The notes under the pieces were generated by a model, which had not been told where the DNA came from, searched no databases, and worked only from the letters and a program-made list of their open reading frames with translations. Below, piece by piece: positions 19,180 through 28,979 of a stretch of DNA of 64,000 bases. A program made the translations under genes and the position numbers. Every line of letters starts with the position of its first letter. Within the stretch, counting starts at the first letter, position 1. Origin of the DNA: Psychromicrobium xiongbiense. GTDB taxonomy: Bacteria; Actinomycetota; Actinomycetes; Actinomycetales; Micrococcaceae. The stretch lies in contig NZ_JASSZH010000024.1 of NCBI RefSeq assembly GCF_030271165.1, positions 124,001 through 188,000 of the forward strand. Reading direction: 5' to 3'.

Positions 19180-20159
19180 GAATCCTCTTCTGTCGCTTCT
19201 GTTGCTGAATCCATTCCTGAGTTCCCGCCATCGAGCACCCGCTCCAGCGCCCCCCATTGTTCCGGACTCAGCCGCCCCCGCTCAAAGGCGCGGATCGCTG
19301 TGGCTCGGGCCATGGCGAGATAGGCCTGCAGGACGTCCTCTGACCCGGCCACCGAGTCCACGGCCTCCTCGACCGCCGCCCGGTGCGCGGCGACCGTCCC
19401 GGCATCGCCCCTCACCACGGGCCCGGTCAGCGCGTTTTCCCCGGAGGCCAGCGCATTCTCCAGCGAAGCCCGCAGCAGCGGGCCCAGCAGCCGTTCAGGG
19501 CGTTCGATGCCGATGCCGGCCAGCAGCTGAGCAGATTGCGCCACCAGCGTGACCAGGTGGTTGGAACTATGGGCCAGGGCCGCGTGGTAGAGCGGGCGGT
19601 CCGCCTCGGCGATCACTACCGGCTCCGCCCCCATCTCCACAACCAGCGCCTGGGCGATCGGCAGCATGGCCGGATCCGCACTGACCCCGAAGCTGCAGTC
19701 GCTGATTCTGCTCAGATCCATGCTCAGTCCGGTAAAGGTCATTGCCGGGTGAATCGCCAGCGGGATCGCCCCGACGGCCCGCACGGGTGCCAGAACCCCC
19801 ACACCGAAGCGCCCGGAGGTGTGCGCCACCAGCTGCCCCGCCTGCCAGGCGCCCAGTGTGGCCAAGCCCTCCACCAACGTGCTCAGGGCGTCATCCGGCA
19901 CGGCGAGCAGCACCAGTTCCGCCCGCTCCACGACCTCAGGGATCTCCAGAATGGGTACCCCGGGCAGCAGCGACTCGGCCCGCTCCCGTGAATCCTCGGA
20001 GACCGCGCTGACGCCGACGACGGCATGGCCGGCCCCGCGCAGAGCCGCACCGAGGACGGCACCGACCTTGCCCGCACCGACCACTCCGACGCCAAGGCGC
20101 CCGGGCCTGCGCGCGTTGCCGGATACCGCATGATCAGGGCCAGGCCCGGAGGCGCTCAT
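19176..20159 (-). CDS. Rossmann-like and DUF2520 domain protein
   Basis: A 327-aa protein with an N-terminal NAD(P)-binding Rossmann fold ([20 protein letters not shown], then [10 protein letters not shown]) and the C-terminal DUF2520 helical domain (about residues 150-300, including HSSNHLVTL). This resembles ketopantoate or hydroxyacid reductases. The coupled position before panC suggests a role in pantothenate synthesis, possibly a KPR-like reductase; that is inference. I use the ATG at 20159, 8 nt after AAGGGG; a GTG at 20168 overlaps that site. Alanine-rich composition is normal for this genome. Confidence 0.82.
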   Translation of the reverse strand: MSASGPGPDHAVSGNARRPGRLGVGVVGAGKVGAVLGAALRGAGHAVVGVSAVSEDSRERAESLLPGVPILEIPEVVERAELVLLAVPDDALSTLVEGLATLGAWQAGQLVAHTSGRFGVGVLAPVRAVGAIPLAIHPAMTFTGLSMDLSRISDCSFGVSADPAMLPIAQALVVEMGAEPVVIAEADRPLYHAALAHSSNHLVTLVAQSAQLLAGIGIERPERLLGPLLRASLENALASGENALTGPVVRGDAGTVAAHRAAVEEAVDSVAGSEDVLQAYLAMARATAIRAFERGRLSPEQWGALERVLDGGNSGMDSATEATEEDS

Positions 20160-20171
20160 GAAATCCACCCC

Positions 20172-21635
20172 TTAATCTTCGCGCATCTCCATCCAGCGTT
20201 CCGGACGGGCGATCCGCCGCGCCACAGCAGCGCGTCCGGCCTGCGCGGTAAACAGCTCCCGGGCCACCGCAAGATCGAGATGCGGCACCAGCGGACGGAC
20301 GGGGCCGGTGGTGGAATGCAGGTGAAAGTCCGCCACCCGCAGCAGACGCTGCACCGGGCCCTGGTTCAGCTGAAGGGACTGGGTGCGCTCATGGGGTACC
20401 ACCGCCAGCTGGCGGTGCAGCACGCCGTGACGGCACAGCAGCGCGGTCTCCGTGGAGCGGTAGCCATTGCGACGCCAGGCCAGAGGGTTGAGCCAGGCAG
20501 CCCGGCGCGGCGAGGTGACAAAGCCCTGCGCTGAGCCGTGGCCTCTCATCCCGGCGAGGAACACCGCCTCGGGGCTGCCTTCAGAGGAAGCGTCGCCTTC
20601 GCCGGCAGAAGCCTGGACCCCCGGATCGGGGAGAACCAGAGCCAACACCGCCAGAGCATCCTGCGCCGTTCCCACCGGCAGCAGCATGGACCCGTTCTCC
20701 CGACCGTGATGCCCATACCCGGCCACGTTGACCTGCAGGCGATACCAGCCGAACGGCCGCCACAGCAGGTTCTGCTGGACCCTGACCGCCTGGATCCGCC
20801 CGGGAGGAATGGTCTGCGCCCGCGTTTCGAGCAGGCCATAGTGAAGCCGGATGCCGTCCGGGGAGATGGCCACCCGGAAGTTGAAATCCTTGACGAAGCG
20901 CTGCCAGTAGGTGCTGCCCAGGCCCAGCAGACCGGGCAGCAGCGCCACCACGGCCGGCCACCACCCCTGTGTAAGGCACCACACCAGAAATCCCAGGAAG
21001 CCCAGCATGATGACGGTGGGCGCGGACGCGACCGAGGAGGCGATGATGCGCCCCGGAGGGACTCTGAGCACTTCCTGCTCCGGCGCCTCAGGGATCTCGG
21101 CATCGTCCCCGGCCTCGAGGCTGACCCCAGCGGCACGGGCCAGAATGGCGGCCCTCAGCCGTTGCGCGTGCCCCAGCGTGAGGAAGGAAAGCCGCATGAC
21201 CGACTTCCCGCCATCGGCCACCTCGAATTTGAGCTCCGCCAGATTGAAGATCCGCGCCAGCAGCGGTTGCACCAGATCGATCGCCTGAAGCCGGTCGATC
21301 CGCGCCTGGCGCTGCTGCCGGATCAGCACGCCCGAGGTGATCCGCACATGGGTCTCGGTGACCTGGTAGCGGGTGAAGATCCAGGAGAGCACAAAGAACA
21401 CGCCATAGACCACGATGGCGCCACCGAAGGTGGCCAGCGGAACCCAGTCCAGCGAAATCCCGGCCCCACGGCCGGACGCGATGCCACGGATCAGTTCTTC
21501 CAGCGAATTACGGCCAAAGATGACCATCACGGCCAGAATCGCGATCCAGCCGCGAATGGCGGGGGAGGCGGGGTGCACGCGGTGCCAGTCTGCCTCGCCA
21601 TCGGCCGTCACTGTCGGCTCAGAGCCGAATCTCAT
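20172..21635 (-). CDS. Membrane protein with two bacterial PH (bPH2/DUF304) domains, YdbT-like
   Basis: A 487-aa protein with transmembrane pairs near residues 27-45 and 67-88 and again near 195-240. Each pair precedes a bPH2 domain (VRITSGVLIRQQRQARIDRLQAI; FRVAISPDGIRLHYGLLETRAQTIPPGRIQAV). The RxQxI/V-type motif is typical of YdbT. Related YdbS/YdbT pairs in Bacillus affect resistance to membrane-active bacteriocins. It is encoded after the YdbS-like gene (16-bp gap) and before the DUF2520 gene. Confidence 0.82.
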   Translation of the reverse strand: MRFGSEPTVTADGEADWHRVHPASPAIRGWIAILAVMVIFGRNSLEELIRGIASGRGAGISLDWVPLATFGGAIVVYGVFFVLSWIFTRYQVTETHVRITSGVLIRQQRQARIDRLQAIDLVQPLLARIFNLAELKFEVADGGKSVMRLSFLTLGHAQRLRAAILARAAGVSLEAGDDAEIPEAPEQEVLRVPPGRIIASSVASAPTVIMLGFLGFLVWCLTQGWWPAVVALLPGLLGLGSTYWQRFVKDFNFRVAISPDGIRLHYGLLETRAQTIPPGRIQAVRVQQNLLWRPFGWYRLQVNVAGYGHHGRENGSMLLPVGTAQDALAVLALVLPDPGVQASAGEGDASSEGSPEAVFLAGMRGHGSAQGFVTSPRRAAWLNPLAWRRNGYRSTETALLCRHGVLHRQLAVVPHERTQSLQLNQGPVQRLLRVADFHLHSTTGPVRPLVPHLDLAVARELFTAQAGRAAVARRIARPERWMEMRED

Positions 21636-21650
21636 GTCAGAGGGTTCATG

Positions 21651-22205
21651 TCACAGCCCGGCCAGCCTGGCTTCACCGAGCGCGGAGAGCTGCTCGCGCA
21701 GTCGCGCCGCCTGCTCCACCGGCAACCCCTCCAGATGGGCCCGTGTCCCCGGGGAGGCGGTGTGCAGTTTGAGCGTCGCCACGCCGAACATCCGCTCCAG
21801 CGGGCCCACCGAAACATCCACGTATTGCATGCGCCCATAGGGGATCACCACCAGGCGCTGGAAGAACAGGCCTTGCCGGATCAGCAGATCCTCGGCCCGC
21901 TCGGCATAGCCCACCGCAGCCACCTGACGCGGCACCAGCAGCAGCCGCCACAGGCGCACGATGACCGCCACACCCACCACCAGCCAGGCCAGCAACGGCG
22001 GGATGGCCGCCCAGACGCGGGTCAGGACGAGCACCACCGGAATGCTCAAGACGGCCAGCATCAGGAGGGAGGTCAAACCTTCGCGCAGCAGCCGCACCGT
22101 GACGAAGGCTGGCGCAATGCGGGACCAGACGACATCGTCGGGGTCGATCGGCTGCGCTGCCGGACGACTCGGGCCAGCGTGGCTGCGGCTCAGGCTCGGG
22201 TTCAT
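21651..22205 (-). CDS. PH domain (DUF304) membrane protein, YdbS-like
   Basis: A 184-aa protein with two adjacent transmembrane helices (about 45-85) and one bPH2 domain. The domain contains ERAEDLLIRQGLFFQRLVVIPYGRMQYVDVS-type text: a loop with GxF, then IPYGRMQ. It pairs with the larger YdbT-like protein downstream, as in Bacillus YdbS-YdbT. The start ATG overlaps the stop of the DUF3180 gene (ATGA). The substrate or partner is unknown; membrane-stress protection is inferred from the family. Confidence 0.82.
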   Translation of the reverse strand: MNPSLSRSHAGPSRPAAQPIDPDDVVWSRIAPAFVTVRLLREGLTSLLMLAVLSIPVVLVLTRVWAAIPPLLAWLVVGVAVIVRLWRLLLVPRQVAAVGYAERAEDLLIRQGLFFQRLVVIPYGRMQYVDVSVGPLERMFGVATLKLHTASPGTRAHLEGLPVEQAARLREQLSALGEARLAGL

Positions 22206-22759
22206 CGGGCGTATTCGCCGCCATCGTCCTGCACGGGCCGGGCGCCGGCCTTGTCCGGGTCTTCCGGCGTGTCCGGAGGAATCCGGCAGAACCGCTCCAC
22301 CAGCAGGCCCACGGCCACCACCACGGCAGCACCACCCAACAGCACGGCTGGCTGAATCACCAGGGTCAGCGGGGCACCGTATCCGACGACGGCGCTCAGC
22401 GCGTCCACCACGACGCCCAGGTGCCAGCCCATCAACAGGGCGCCGGCGTAGCAGCTCGCCTGCGCCAGGATCAGCGTGCGGGCGGCCAGAATCGGGTCAA
22501 GCGGCCGCGCTTTCGCGGGAGCCCTGCTCCCCTCCTGCCGCGCCCTGCTGCGGTTCTCCCGCCAGGAGCGCACCCGCCAGCCCAGCAGGAAGACCCCCAC
22601 CGAGACAATGCCCAGGGTGATCAGTGCGCTGTAGGGCAACGATGGCGCAGGCCAGCCGACGCGCCCGGCCCAGGTGGCGGCCAGCCAGCCCAGGACCGTA
22701 GTGACGAACACTATGGAGCCCAGCCGCCACGGGCTGATAGTGCGCATCTGCCGTGCCAT
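22202..22759 (-). CDS. DUF3180 membrane protein
   Basis: A 185-aa protein with four hydrophobic segments (about 12-30, 42-60, 95-115 and 125-150) and an acidic tail. It matches the DUF3180 family, which in Actinobacteria sits directly after folK in the folate operon. No function is established. AGAGGA lies 4-5 nt before the ATG at 22759. The gene overlaps the downstream PH-domain gene by 4 nt. Confidence 0.8.
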   Translation of the reverse strand: MARQMRTISPWRLGSIVFVTTVLGWLAATWAGRVGWPAPSLPYSALITLGIVSVGVFLLGWRVRSWRENRSRARQEGSRAPAKARPLDPILAARTLILAQASCYAGALLMGWHLGVVVDALSAVVGYGAPLTLVIQPAVLLGGAAVVVAVGLLVERFCRIPPDTPEDPDKAGARPVQDDGGEYAR

Positions 22760-22818
22760 GGATTCCTCTGCTGTCGGTTGGTGCTGTTCGTTCTCGTCTG
22801 CCGGGCGGTGGTGAAACG

Positions 22819-23373
22819 CTACGCGAGCGTCTCGGTGTCCTTCCACGGTACCCGTGCCGCGGCGGGATGCACACGCTCCAGCGGAAAGCCATCAAAGTCC
22901 TGCACACCGGCCAGATCGGGAGCCTCCCGGACCAGATCCCGCACCGGGATCCCGGACAGGGCTGCCTGCGGGTTCATCAGCAACCACGGCACCAGGACGA
23001 AGGCACGTTCCGCTGCGCGGGGATGCGGCAGGGTGAGCACCGGGTCGTCGCTGATCATCCCGGCATAGTCGATCACGTCGACGTCGAGCGTCCGGGGGCC
23101 GAACCGCACCAGCCGCACCCGGTGGTGCTTGGCCTCCACGGCGTGACAGAGCTCCAGCAGTTCATAGGGACCCAGCTCGGTCTCGATTTCGAGGACCATA
23201 TTGAGGTAAGGAGGTTGCCCTTCCGGGCCGCCCACAGCCTCGGTCTGAACCACCGGCGAGACATTGATCATCCGCACTTCCGGGGATTCGACCAGGTCCT
23301 GAACCGCCTCGGCCAGCGTCTCCGCCCGCTCGCCCAGATTGGAGCCCAGCGCAAGGATGGCCCGTGCGCTCAT
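22819..23373 (-). CDS. folK: 6-hydroxymethyl-7,8-dihydropterin pyrophosphokinase (HPPK)
   Basis: FolK transfers pyrophosphate from ATP to hydroxymethyldihydropterin. The 184-aa protein begins with ILALGSNLGER. It carries the pterin/Mg signature around VRFGPRTLDVDVIDYAG and the C-terminal LPHPRAAERAFVLVPW. The length is slightly above the ~160 typical, through a C-terminal extension. The start overlaps the folB stop by 4 nt, so FolB and FolK are coupled. It catalyses the step between FolB and FolP, both encoded upstream. Confidence 0.95.
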   Translation of the reverse strand: MSARAILALGSNLGERAETLAEAVQDLVESPEVRMINVSPVVQTEAVGGPEGQPPYLNMVLEIETELGPYELLELCHAVEAKHHRVRLVRFGPRTLDVDVIDYAGMISDDPVLTLPHPRAAERAFVLVPWLLMNPQAALSGIPVRDLVREAPDLAGVQDFDGFPLERVHPAAARVPWKDTETLA

Positions 23374-23765
23374 GGCTGACCCTCCGGCTGCGCGCTCCGC
23401 GTGATCGAGACCGTCACATCACCGAAAGGCACCTCGATGGGCGCCTGCGGCTTATGCACGGTGACCTCCACCTTGGCCAGCGGGAATCCCGCCAGCAGTC
23501 CGGCAGCGATCCGTTCGGCCAGCGTCTCGATCAGCTTGAACGGCTCACCGACAATGAACCCGTGCACCAGATTCGCCGCCAGGCCGTAGTGGACGGTTTT
23601 CTCCAGGTCATCCGTGGCTGCGGCGGCACGAAAATCGGTGTACAGGACGACGTCCACGATGAACACCTGCCCCTCGCGGCGCTCGTGGTCGAACACCCCG
23701 TGGTACCCGGTGCCGCCGATGCCGTTCAGGGAGATCCGGTCCAGCGGATCAGTGTGCTGCGTCAT
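23370..23765 (-). CDS. folB: Dihydroneopterin aldolase
   Basis: FolB cleaves dihydroneopterin to hydroxymethyldihydropterin. The 131-aa protein begins DRISLNGIGGTGYHGVFDHER, with the conserved glycine-tyrosine-histidine and Glu. Later text includes TVHYGLAANLV, IETLAERIA and the C-terminal VTVHKPQAPI with the catalytic lysine. It is placed 8 bp after folP and overlaps folK by 4 nt. Confidence 0.95.
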   Translation of the reverse strand: MTQHTDPLDRISLNGIGGTGYHGVFDHERREGQVFIVDVVLYTDFRAAAATDDLEKTVHYGLAANLVHGFIVGEPFKLIETLAERIAAGLLAGFPLAKVEVTVHKPQAPIEVPFGDVTVSITRSAQPEGQP

Positions 23766-23773
23766 CGCGAGCC

Positions 23774-24697
23774 TCAGCGTGCCGCACGCGCGGCAGCAGC
23801 CACGCGCCCGGCGACCTTGGCGGCATCGAGGTTGCCGGGGACGTCATGGACCCGTACGCCCCAGGCACCCTTTGCAGCGGCCAGGGCCGTCGTCGCGACG
23901 GTGGCATCATCGCGCTCCAATGGCGCGGCCGCCTTGCCCGCCGTGGTGAGCAGGGTACCGAGGAAGCGCTTGCGGGAGGTGCCGACGAGCACGCGGTTGC
24001 CCAGTTCGGCAAAGCGCTCCAGCGCCGCCAGCAACACCCAGTTCTGCTCACTGGTCTTGGAGAAGCCCAGGCCGGGATCCACGATCAGCTGCTCCGGAGT
24101 GACCCCGGCCGCGTAGAAGCGTTCCTGGGCTGTGCGCAGCTCCGCCAGGACCTCTGCCACAACGTCCTGGTAGCGGGCCAGGGAATCCATGGTTTTGGCG
24201 GTGCCGCGACGGTGCATGAGCACGTAGGGGACCTGACGCTCGGCAATGAGCTCCACCATTTCTGGTGAGGCGTCCACGGCGGAGATGTCATTGATGATGG
24301 CGGCGCCGGCGTCCAGGGCTGCGCGAGCCGTTTCTGCGTGGCGGGTGTCCACGCTGACCAGCGCACCGGCCTTCACCATGGCCTCCACGACGGGCATGAT
24401 GCGCCCCTGCTCGGTCTGAGAGTCGACTTCTTCCGCGCCGGGGCGGGTGGATTCACCGCCGATGTCGATCACATCGGCACCGGCGTAGAGCATCCGCAGA
24501 CCGTGACCGATCGCCGTGTCCAGCGAGTTGTACGCCCCACCGTCGCTGAAGGAATCCGGGGTGACGTTGAGGATGCCGAAGACGACGGCGCGGTCCTGCG
24601 GCAACTTGGCGAACTCGGCGCGGGGGCGGGGCGGTCGCAGGGTCGGCAAAGGGGAGGTAGCGGGCCCGGTTCCGGGGGCTGCGGCGAGGGAGTCCAT
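23774..24697 (-). CDS. folP: Dihydropteroate synthase
   Basis: FolP condenses the pterin pyrophosphate with p-aminobenzoate; it is the sulfonamide target. The 307-aa TIM-barrel protein shows GILNVTPDSFSDGG, DIGGESTRPGAEEV, SVDTRHAETARAAL, INDISA, LMHRRGT and DPGLGFSKTSEQN. The ~30-residue N-terminal tail before AVVFGILNV is proline-rich and probably unstructured. It follows folE by 69 bp and precedes folB. Nothing visible suggests a resistance-type insertion in the PABA loops. Confidence 0.96.
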   Translation of the reverse strand: MDSLAAAPGTGPATSPLPTLRPPRPRAEFAKLPQDRAVVFGILNVTPDSFSDGGAYNSLDTAIGHGLRMLYAGADVIDIGGESTRPGAEEVDSQTEQGRIMPVVEAMVKAGALVSVDTRHAETARAALDAGAAIINDISAVDASPEMVELIAERQVPYVLMHRRGTAKTMDSLARYQDVVAEVLAELRTAQERFYAAGVTPEQLIVDPGLGFSKTSEQNWVLLAALERFAELGNRVLVGTSRKRFLGTLLTTAGKAAAPLERDDATVATTALAAAKGAWGVRVHDVPGNLDAAKVAGRVAAAARAAR

Positions 24698-24766
24698 GGG
24701 TGTGTTCCGTTCCGTACGCTATCGGGAAGTATCAGAGGTGCTGGGATTCCGTCAGGTTCCCAGACG

Positions 24767-25372
24767 TCATTTCCCCAGAATGAGGCTCATCGCCTCGGCC
24801 CGGGTCGCTGGTTCATGCAGGATGCCGCGAACCGCCGAGGTGACGGTCTTGGCGCCAGGTTTGCGTACACCCCGCATGGACATGCACAGGTGCTCACATT
24901 CCACCACAACAATGGCACCCCGCGGGCTTAATTGTTCCACCAGGGCATCCACAATCTGCGTGGTGAGCCGTTCCTGAACCTGAGGCCTGCGAGCAAAGAC
25001 CTCCACCAGCCGGGCCAGTTTACTCAGGCCGGTGACCTTGCCGTCCAGCGAGGGGATGTAGCCGACGTGCGCCACCCCGTGGAAGGGCACCAGGTGATGC
25101 TCGCAGGTCGAGTAGAAGGGAATGTCCTTGACCAGCACCAATTCCTGATGCGAGATGTCAAAGGTCCGCGAGAGCACCTCGGCCGGGTTCTGCGTCAGGC
25201 CGGAGAAGATCTCCGCATAGGCCCGGGCTACCCGCTCAGGGGTTTCAGCCAGGCCGGAGCGGTCCGGATCTTCGCCGATCGCCAGCAGGATTTCCCGCAC
25301 CGCGGCGGCGATCCGTGGCTGATCCACGGAACTCCCGGCCGGGATGCTTCCTTCATCATCAATCTCGCACAT
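24767..25372 (-). CDS. folE: GTP cyclohydrolase I
   Basis: FolE converts GTP to dihydroneopterin triphosphate, the first folate step. The 201-aa protein shows [13 protein letters not shown], the zinc/substrate loop [40 protein letters not shown] and [16 protein letters not shown]. The two Cys and His ligands are intact. I use the ATG at 25372 with GAAAGGG 8 nt upstream; an in-frame ATG at 25396 overlaps that site. It lies 92 bp after ftsH on the same strand. Confidence 0.95.
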   Translation of the reverse strand: MCEIDDEGSIPAGSSVDQPRIAAAVREILLAIGEDPDRSGLAETPERVARAYAEIFSGLTQNPAEVLSRTFDISHQELVLVKDIPFYSTCEHHLVPFHGVAHVGYIPSLDGKVTGLSKLARLVEVFARRPQVQERLTTQIVDALVEQLSPRGAIVVVECEHLCMSMRGVRKPGAKTVTSAVRGILHEPATRAEAMSLILGK

Positions 25373-25464
25373 AGGCCAGGCCCTTTCTCGGGTCATCCAT
25401 CAGACACTGCCCGATGAGTCACTTTACGCGTTGGCACACGGCCAGATCACTGAAAGGTGATGGG

Positions 25465-27519
25465 TCACTGACCTTGCGGCGGGGTGTGGTGCCCAGGAGC
25501 CTGCGGCGCCGTCCCGTTGGAGGGATTTCCCCGCAGAGGAATCCCCTGTGCCGGGAATCCCTGCGTCTGACTCGCCTGCGCCTGACTGGCCTGGGCCAGG
25601 GCGTCTGCGTGCTCACGCCGTGAAGTGACCGGCGGAATGTCGGAGACCGGACGGTTCCCGGCGGACAGCCAGACCTCGCGCAGATCGCGCTTACGCAGAT
25701 CGTGGAAGATCTGCTCCACTTCCTGCTGGTTCAGGGTTTCCCGCTCCAGCAGTTCCAGGGCCAATCGGTCCAGTACATCGCGGTTTTCGGTGAGTGCAGC
25801 GTACGCCTCGTTGTGCGCCTGCTCGATGAGCCGTCGCACCTCCTCGTCGACCAGCGCGGCGACCTCTTCGGAGAACTCGCGGCCGTTGCCGGCATCGCGC
25901 CCCATAAAAGGCTCTCCGCCGACGGAGCCGAGTTTCACGGCGCCGATGCGCTCGCTCATGCCGTACTCCATGACCATCTTCCGGGCGATGCCGGTGGCCT
26001 TCTCAATGTCATTCGAGGCACCGGTGGAGGGGTCGTGGAAGACGATCTCCTCCGCCACCCGGCCACCCATCGCGTAGGACATCTGGTCCAGCAGCTCGTT
26101 GCGGGTCACCGAGTACTTATCGTCCTCGGGGACCACCATGGTGTAGCCCAGAGCGCGCCCGCGCGGCAGGATGGTGATCTTGGTGACCGGGGCGGAATAG
26201 CGCAGCGCGGCTGCCACCAGGGCGTGGCCACCCTCGTGGTACGCGGTGATCTTCCGCTCGCGTTCCTTCATGACCCGGGTGCGCTTCTGCGGACCGGCCA
26301 TCACACGGTCGATGGCCTCGTCCAGCGCGCGGTCATCGATCAGCTGAGCGTTGGAGCGGGCGGTCAGCAGCGCAGCCTCGTTGAGCACATTGGCCAGATC
26401 GGCACCGGTGTACCCGGGGGTCTTCTTCGCCACGGCGTTCAGGTCAACGCCCGGCGCCAACGGCTTGCCCTTGGCATGGACCTGAAGAATCTGCTCGCGG
26501 CCGATCTTGTCCGGCGCCTCCACCGGGATCTGCCGGTCGAAACGACCCGGGCGCAGCAGAGCAGGGTCCAGAACGTCGGGCCGGTTGGTGGCCGCGATCA
26601 GAATGACATTGGTCTTGGCATCGAAGCCGTCCATCTCCACCAGAAGCTGGTTGAGGGTCTGCTCACGCTCGTCGTTGCCGCCGCCGATGCCGGCACCACG
26701 GTGACGACCGACTGCATCGATCTCGTCCACGAAGATGATGGCCGGCGAGTTTGCCTTGGCCTGTTCGAAGAGATCGCGAACGCGGCTGGCACCCACGCCG
26801 ACGAACATCTCCACGAAGTCAGAGCCGGAAATCGAATAGAACGGTACGCCCGCCTCGCCCGCAACGGCCCGGGCCAGCAGTGTCTTACCGGTTCCGGGAG
26901 GACCGTAGAGCAGGACGCCCTTGGGAATCTTGGCTCCGACCGCCTGGAATTTAGCCGGTTCCTGCAGGAACTCCTTGATCTCGTGGAGTTCCTCCACAGC
27001 CTCGTCGGCACCGGCGACATCGGCAAAGGTCACCTGCGGCATGTCCTTGGAGATCAGCTTCGCCCGGGACTTACCGAACTGCATGACCTTGGAGCCGCCA
27101 CCCTGCATCCGGGAGATCAGGAACCAGAAGATCAACGCCACGATGATGAAGGGGATCATCAGCTGGAGGAAGCCAGTGAAGAAATTGCTCTGGATGGGCT
27201 GATCGTCGACCTTGGGCACCTTGGCGTCATTGAGCGCCTTGATGACATCCGGGAAGCGCTCCTGGAGGACATTGAAGTAGATGGTTTTGCCCAGGTTCTG
27301 ATTGTCCTTGGTGAAGTTATCCTTCAGGGTCAGATCAACGCGACCCTCCTGGGAAACCTTGGCCGAGGCCACTTTGTCCCCCGAGATCAAACTCATGCCA
27401 TCGGAGGTATCGACGCGGGCAGTCCCACCCATATTGAGCAGGGAGAATCCCACTCCGCCGATCACCAGCACCAGGATGATCCAGACCAGCGGACCCTTAA
27501 AGATCTTTTTGATGTCCAT
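25465..27519 (-). CDS. ftsH: ATP-dependent zinc metalloprotease FtsH
   Basis: FtsH degrades membrane and short-lived cytoplasmic proteins. The 684-aa protein has two transmembrane helices (about 10-27 and 105-125) around an extracytoplasmic domain. An AAA domain with Walker A GPPGTGKT follows, and the second-region-of-homology text is [19 protein letters not shown]. The zinc site is HEGGH. The C-terminal ~50 residues are Gln/Pro/Ala-rich, with repeated QASQ and QG-type units, which is a lineage-specific tail. I use the ATG at 27519 (MDIKKIF); the open frame upstream has no support. Upstream is a repeat-rich intergenic region. Confidence 0.96.
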   Translation of the reverse strand: MDIKKIFKGPLVWIILVLVIGGVGFSLLNMGGTARVDTSDGMSLISGDKVASAKVSQEGRVDLTLKDNFTKDNQNLGKTIYFNVLQERFPDVIKALNDAKVPKVDDQPIQSNFFTGFLQLMIPFIIVALIFWFLISRMQGGGSKVMQFGKSRAKLISKDMPQVTFADVAGADEAVEELHEIKEFLQEPAKFQAVGAKIPKGVLLYGPPGTGKTLLARAVAGEAGVPFYSISGSDFVEMFVGVGASRVRDLFEQAKANSPAIIFVDEIDAVGRHRGAGIGGGNDEREQTLNQLLVEMDGFDAKTNVILIAATNRPDVLDPALLRPGRFDRQIPVEAPDKIGREQILQVHAKGKPLAPGVDLNAVAKKTPGYTGADLANVLNEAALLTARSNAQLIDDRALDEAIDRVMAGPQKRTRVMKERERKITAYHEGGHALVAAALRYSAPVTKITILPRGRALGYTMVVPEDDKYSVTRNELLDQMSYAMGGRVAEEIVFHDPSTGASNDIEKATGIARKMVMEYGMSERIGAVKLGSVGGEPFMGRDAGNGREFSEEVAALVDEEVRRLIEQAHNEAYAALTENRDVLDRLALELLERETLNQQEVEQIFHDLRKRDLREVWLSAGNRPVSDIPPVTSRREHADALAQASQAQASQTQGFPAQGIPLRGNPSNGTAPQAPGHHTPPQGQ

Positions 27520-27873
27520 ACAACTCGGAGCTCCCGCCCCGTCCTTCCTCCCGCGCACCTGCGGCGCAGGTGCCCATTCAGGGCCAACGCCCGGCCTAGA
27601 TACTCTATCGAGCTTTTGGCCAGTGGCTGTTACTACCCGCACCATTCACGCATGGGGCCGCGGCGAAGTTCCCGCGCAGCGGGTGATGTTTGCCCACAGC
27701 GGAATCGCTGGTGGTGGTGCTGCTTCGGGTGGCTACGCGCCGTCTTGCGCTGCCGCCCGGTGTTTTGCCCTGCCGCCCGGTGTTTTGCCCTGCCGCCCGG
27801 TGTTTCGCCCTGCCGCCCGGTGTTTTGCGAACGTTAACGGAAAGAGCACCCGCTATTGCGGGTGCTCTTTCCG
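27520..27873. other. Gene-free interval between ftsH and the DUF559 gene
   Basis: No credible gene. The ftsH-proximal half should hold the ftsH promoter; I see no clear -35/-10 pair. The distal half contains a four-unit 20-bp tandem repeat (27751-27830) running straight into a 27-bp-arm palindrome (27827-27884). Confidence 0.6.
27751..27830. repeat. Four tandem 20-bp repeats
   Basis: Unit TGCCGCCCGGTGTTTTGCCC is repeated four times head to tail (27751, 27771, 27791, 27811). The third copy has one C for T, and the last copy ends in GA as it enters the palindrome. There are no spacers. It is a minisatellite-like element upstream of ftsH. Confidence 0.9.
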
Positions 27874-27884
27874 TTAACGTTCGC
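27827..27884 (-). repeat. 27-bp-arm palindrome A at the 3' end of the DUF559 gene
   Basis: Arms 27827-27853 and 27858-27884 are exact complements, loop TATT. The core reads AGAGCACCCGC/GCGGGTGCTCT. The DUF559 stop codon (27874-27876) lies inside the right arm, so the hairpin also works as its terminator. It is homologous to palindrome B (28980-29047). Confidence 0.85.
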
Positions 27885-28881
27885 GATTTCCGATTCCCTG
27901 GGTGCCGGGCGAGTGCCGTTTGTTGCGGGGCACCCCTGCCCTCGTCAGGATTCCTGCCAGGTGAGCCGGGCGTCTGAGATCGGACCAGGTCCAGCGGACG
28001 ACCTTCAGGCCCAACGCACGCAGCGCATCTTCACGCCGTTTTTCCGCAAACACCCGTTCCTGCGGTGTCAGCGGCGACCAGTCCTGCCGGTAGTACTTCT
28101 CCTTGCCGTCGAATTCGCCCACAATGCCCGCGTCACGCCAATGGAAATCAGCTCTGGCATCAGTACCATCGTCCAGAACAAACACGCTTTGAAGTTCCGG
28201 TATCTGAAACCCCAGCAGGTGCATCTGGGCCCGGCTCAGGGATTCCCCCGCCGATTCCGAGAGCCCGGAACCAAGACGCGCGACCGCCATCGCACGCTGT
28301 TCGCCTGCCCGGGAGAGCAGGCCCTGGCTGGCGACGGCCAACTCTTCCGGCGAGCAGGGCGGCCCCCAGGGCTTCCTCGCGTTCCAGGAACCGTCCGGAT
28401 TCGGCCGTGACGACCGGAACGCGGCATCGACGATGGCGAGGGACCAGGGAAAGCTGAGTCGTGAGGCCAGCTCGAGAACGGTGCGGGATTTACTCGTCAC
28501 CAACAAGCCACCCACCGCAACCACCTCCTCAACGGCACGGTCCAGGCCGCGCACCCGGCGAATATCGCCGCGCGACCTACCCCGGCTGGTGTCGGAGGTT
28601 AGCACAGTGGGCTTCGACGGACAGCTTGCCAGCGGCAAACCCCACAACAAAGCTGCGGATTCTCTAGCAAAGACCGGGGCGGCCGTGCTGCTGAGCGCCC
28701 ACGAACAGGCTCGCATACCGTGTCTCTGGCGCTCATCGAGCGTGTCCCACTCCGCGACGCGCATATAGGAACCATGACGTACCCGATGAAGTTCCCCTCT
28801 CCGCTCGCGATCCACCAGGACGCGTGGGTCCAGGCCGAGCTCGCGCATGGTGCGGGTCAGAATAAGGCTGCTGGTTTCCAT
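27874..28881 (-). CDS. AbiEi-like antitoxin domain / DUF559 nuclease-like protein
   Basis: A 335-aa protein of a type common in Actinobacteria. The N-terminus resembles the AbiEi-type winged helix (RTMRELGLDPRVLVDRERRGELHRV). The C-terminus resembles DUF559, a PD-(D/E)xK-like domain, with VGEFDGKEKYYR and VVRWTWSDL. No toxin partner is adjacent, so a defence or DNA-binding role is only inferred. It sits between ftsH and hpt, which are usually neighbours in this group, and is flanked by two homologous palindromes, suggesting insertion. TAGCGT (28893-28888) 6 nt before the ATG suggests a leaderless mRNA. Confidence 0.72.
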   Translation of the reverse strand: METSSLILTRTMRELGLDPRVLVDRERRGELHRVRHGSYMRVAEWDTLDERQRHGMRACSWALSSTAAPVFARESAALLWGLPLASCPSKPTVLTSDTSRGRSRGDIRRVRGLDRAVEEVVAVGGLLVTSKSRTVLELASRLSFPWSLAIVDAAFRSSRPNPDGSWNARKPWGPPCSPEELAVASQGLLSRAGEQRAMAVARLGSGLSESAGESLSRAQMHLLGFQIPELQSVFVLDDGTDARADFHWRDAGIVGEFDGKEKYYRQDWSPLTPQERVFAEKRREDALRALGLKVVRWTWSDLRRPAHLAGILTRAGVPRNKRHSPGTQGIGNRER

Positions 28882-28979
28882 GCCATGACGCTACGAACCC
28901 GAGGAGCCGACCGCCAGCGGAATTGAGGTATTCATGACCTTATGTGGATAACTTTCCGATATTGGATGCAGGACGCACG

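Noticed and set aside
20538..22355. 605-codon plus-strand frame antisense to the PH-domain genes
   Set aside because: No domain text, and composition typical of antisense GC-rich frames. The minus-strand genes overlap neatly in ATGA junctions.
27751..27830. CRISPR array
   Set aside because: The four 20-bp units are contiguous with no spacers, and there are no cas genes.
25702..27837. 711-codon plus-strand frame opposite ftsH
   Set aside because: Antisense shadow; FtsH motifs are complete on the other strand.
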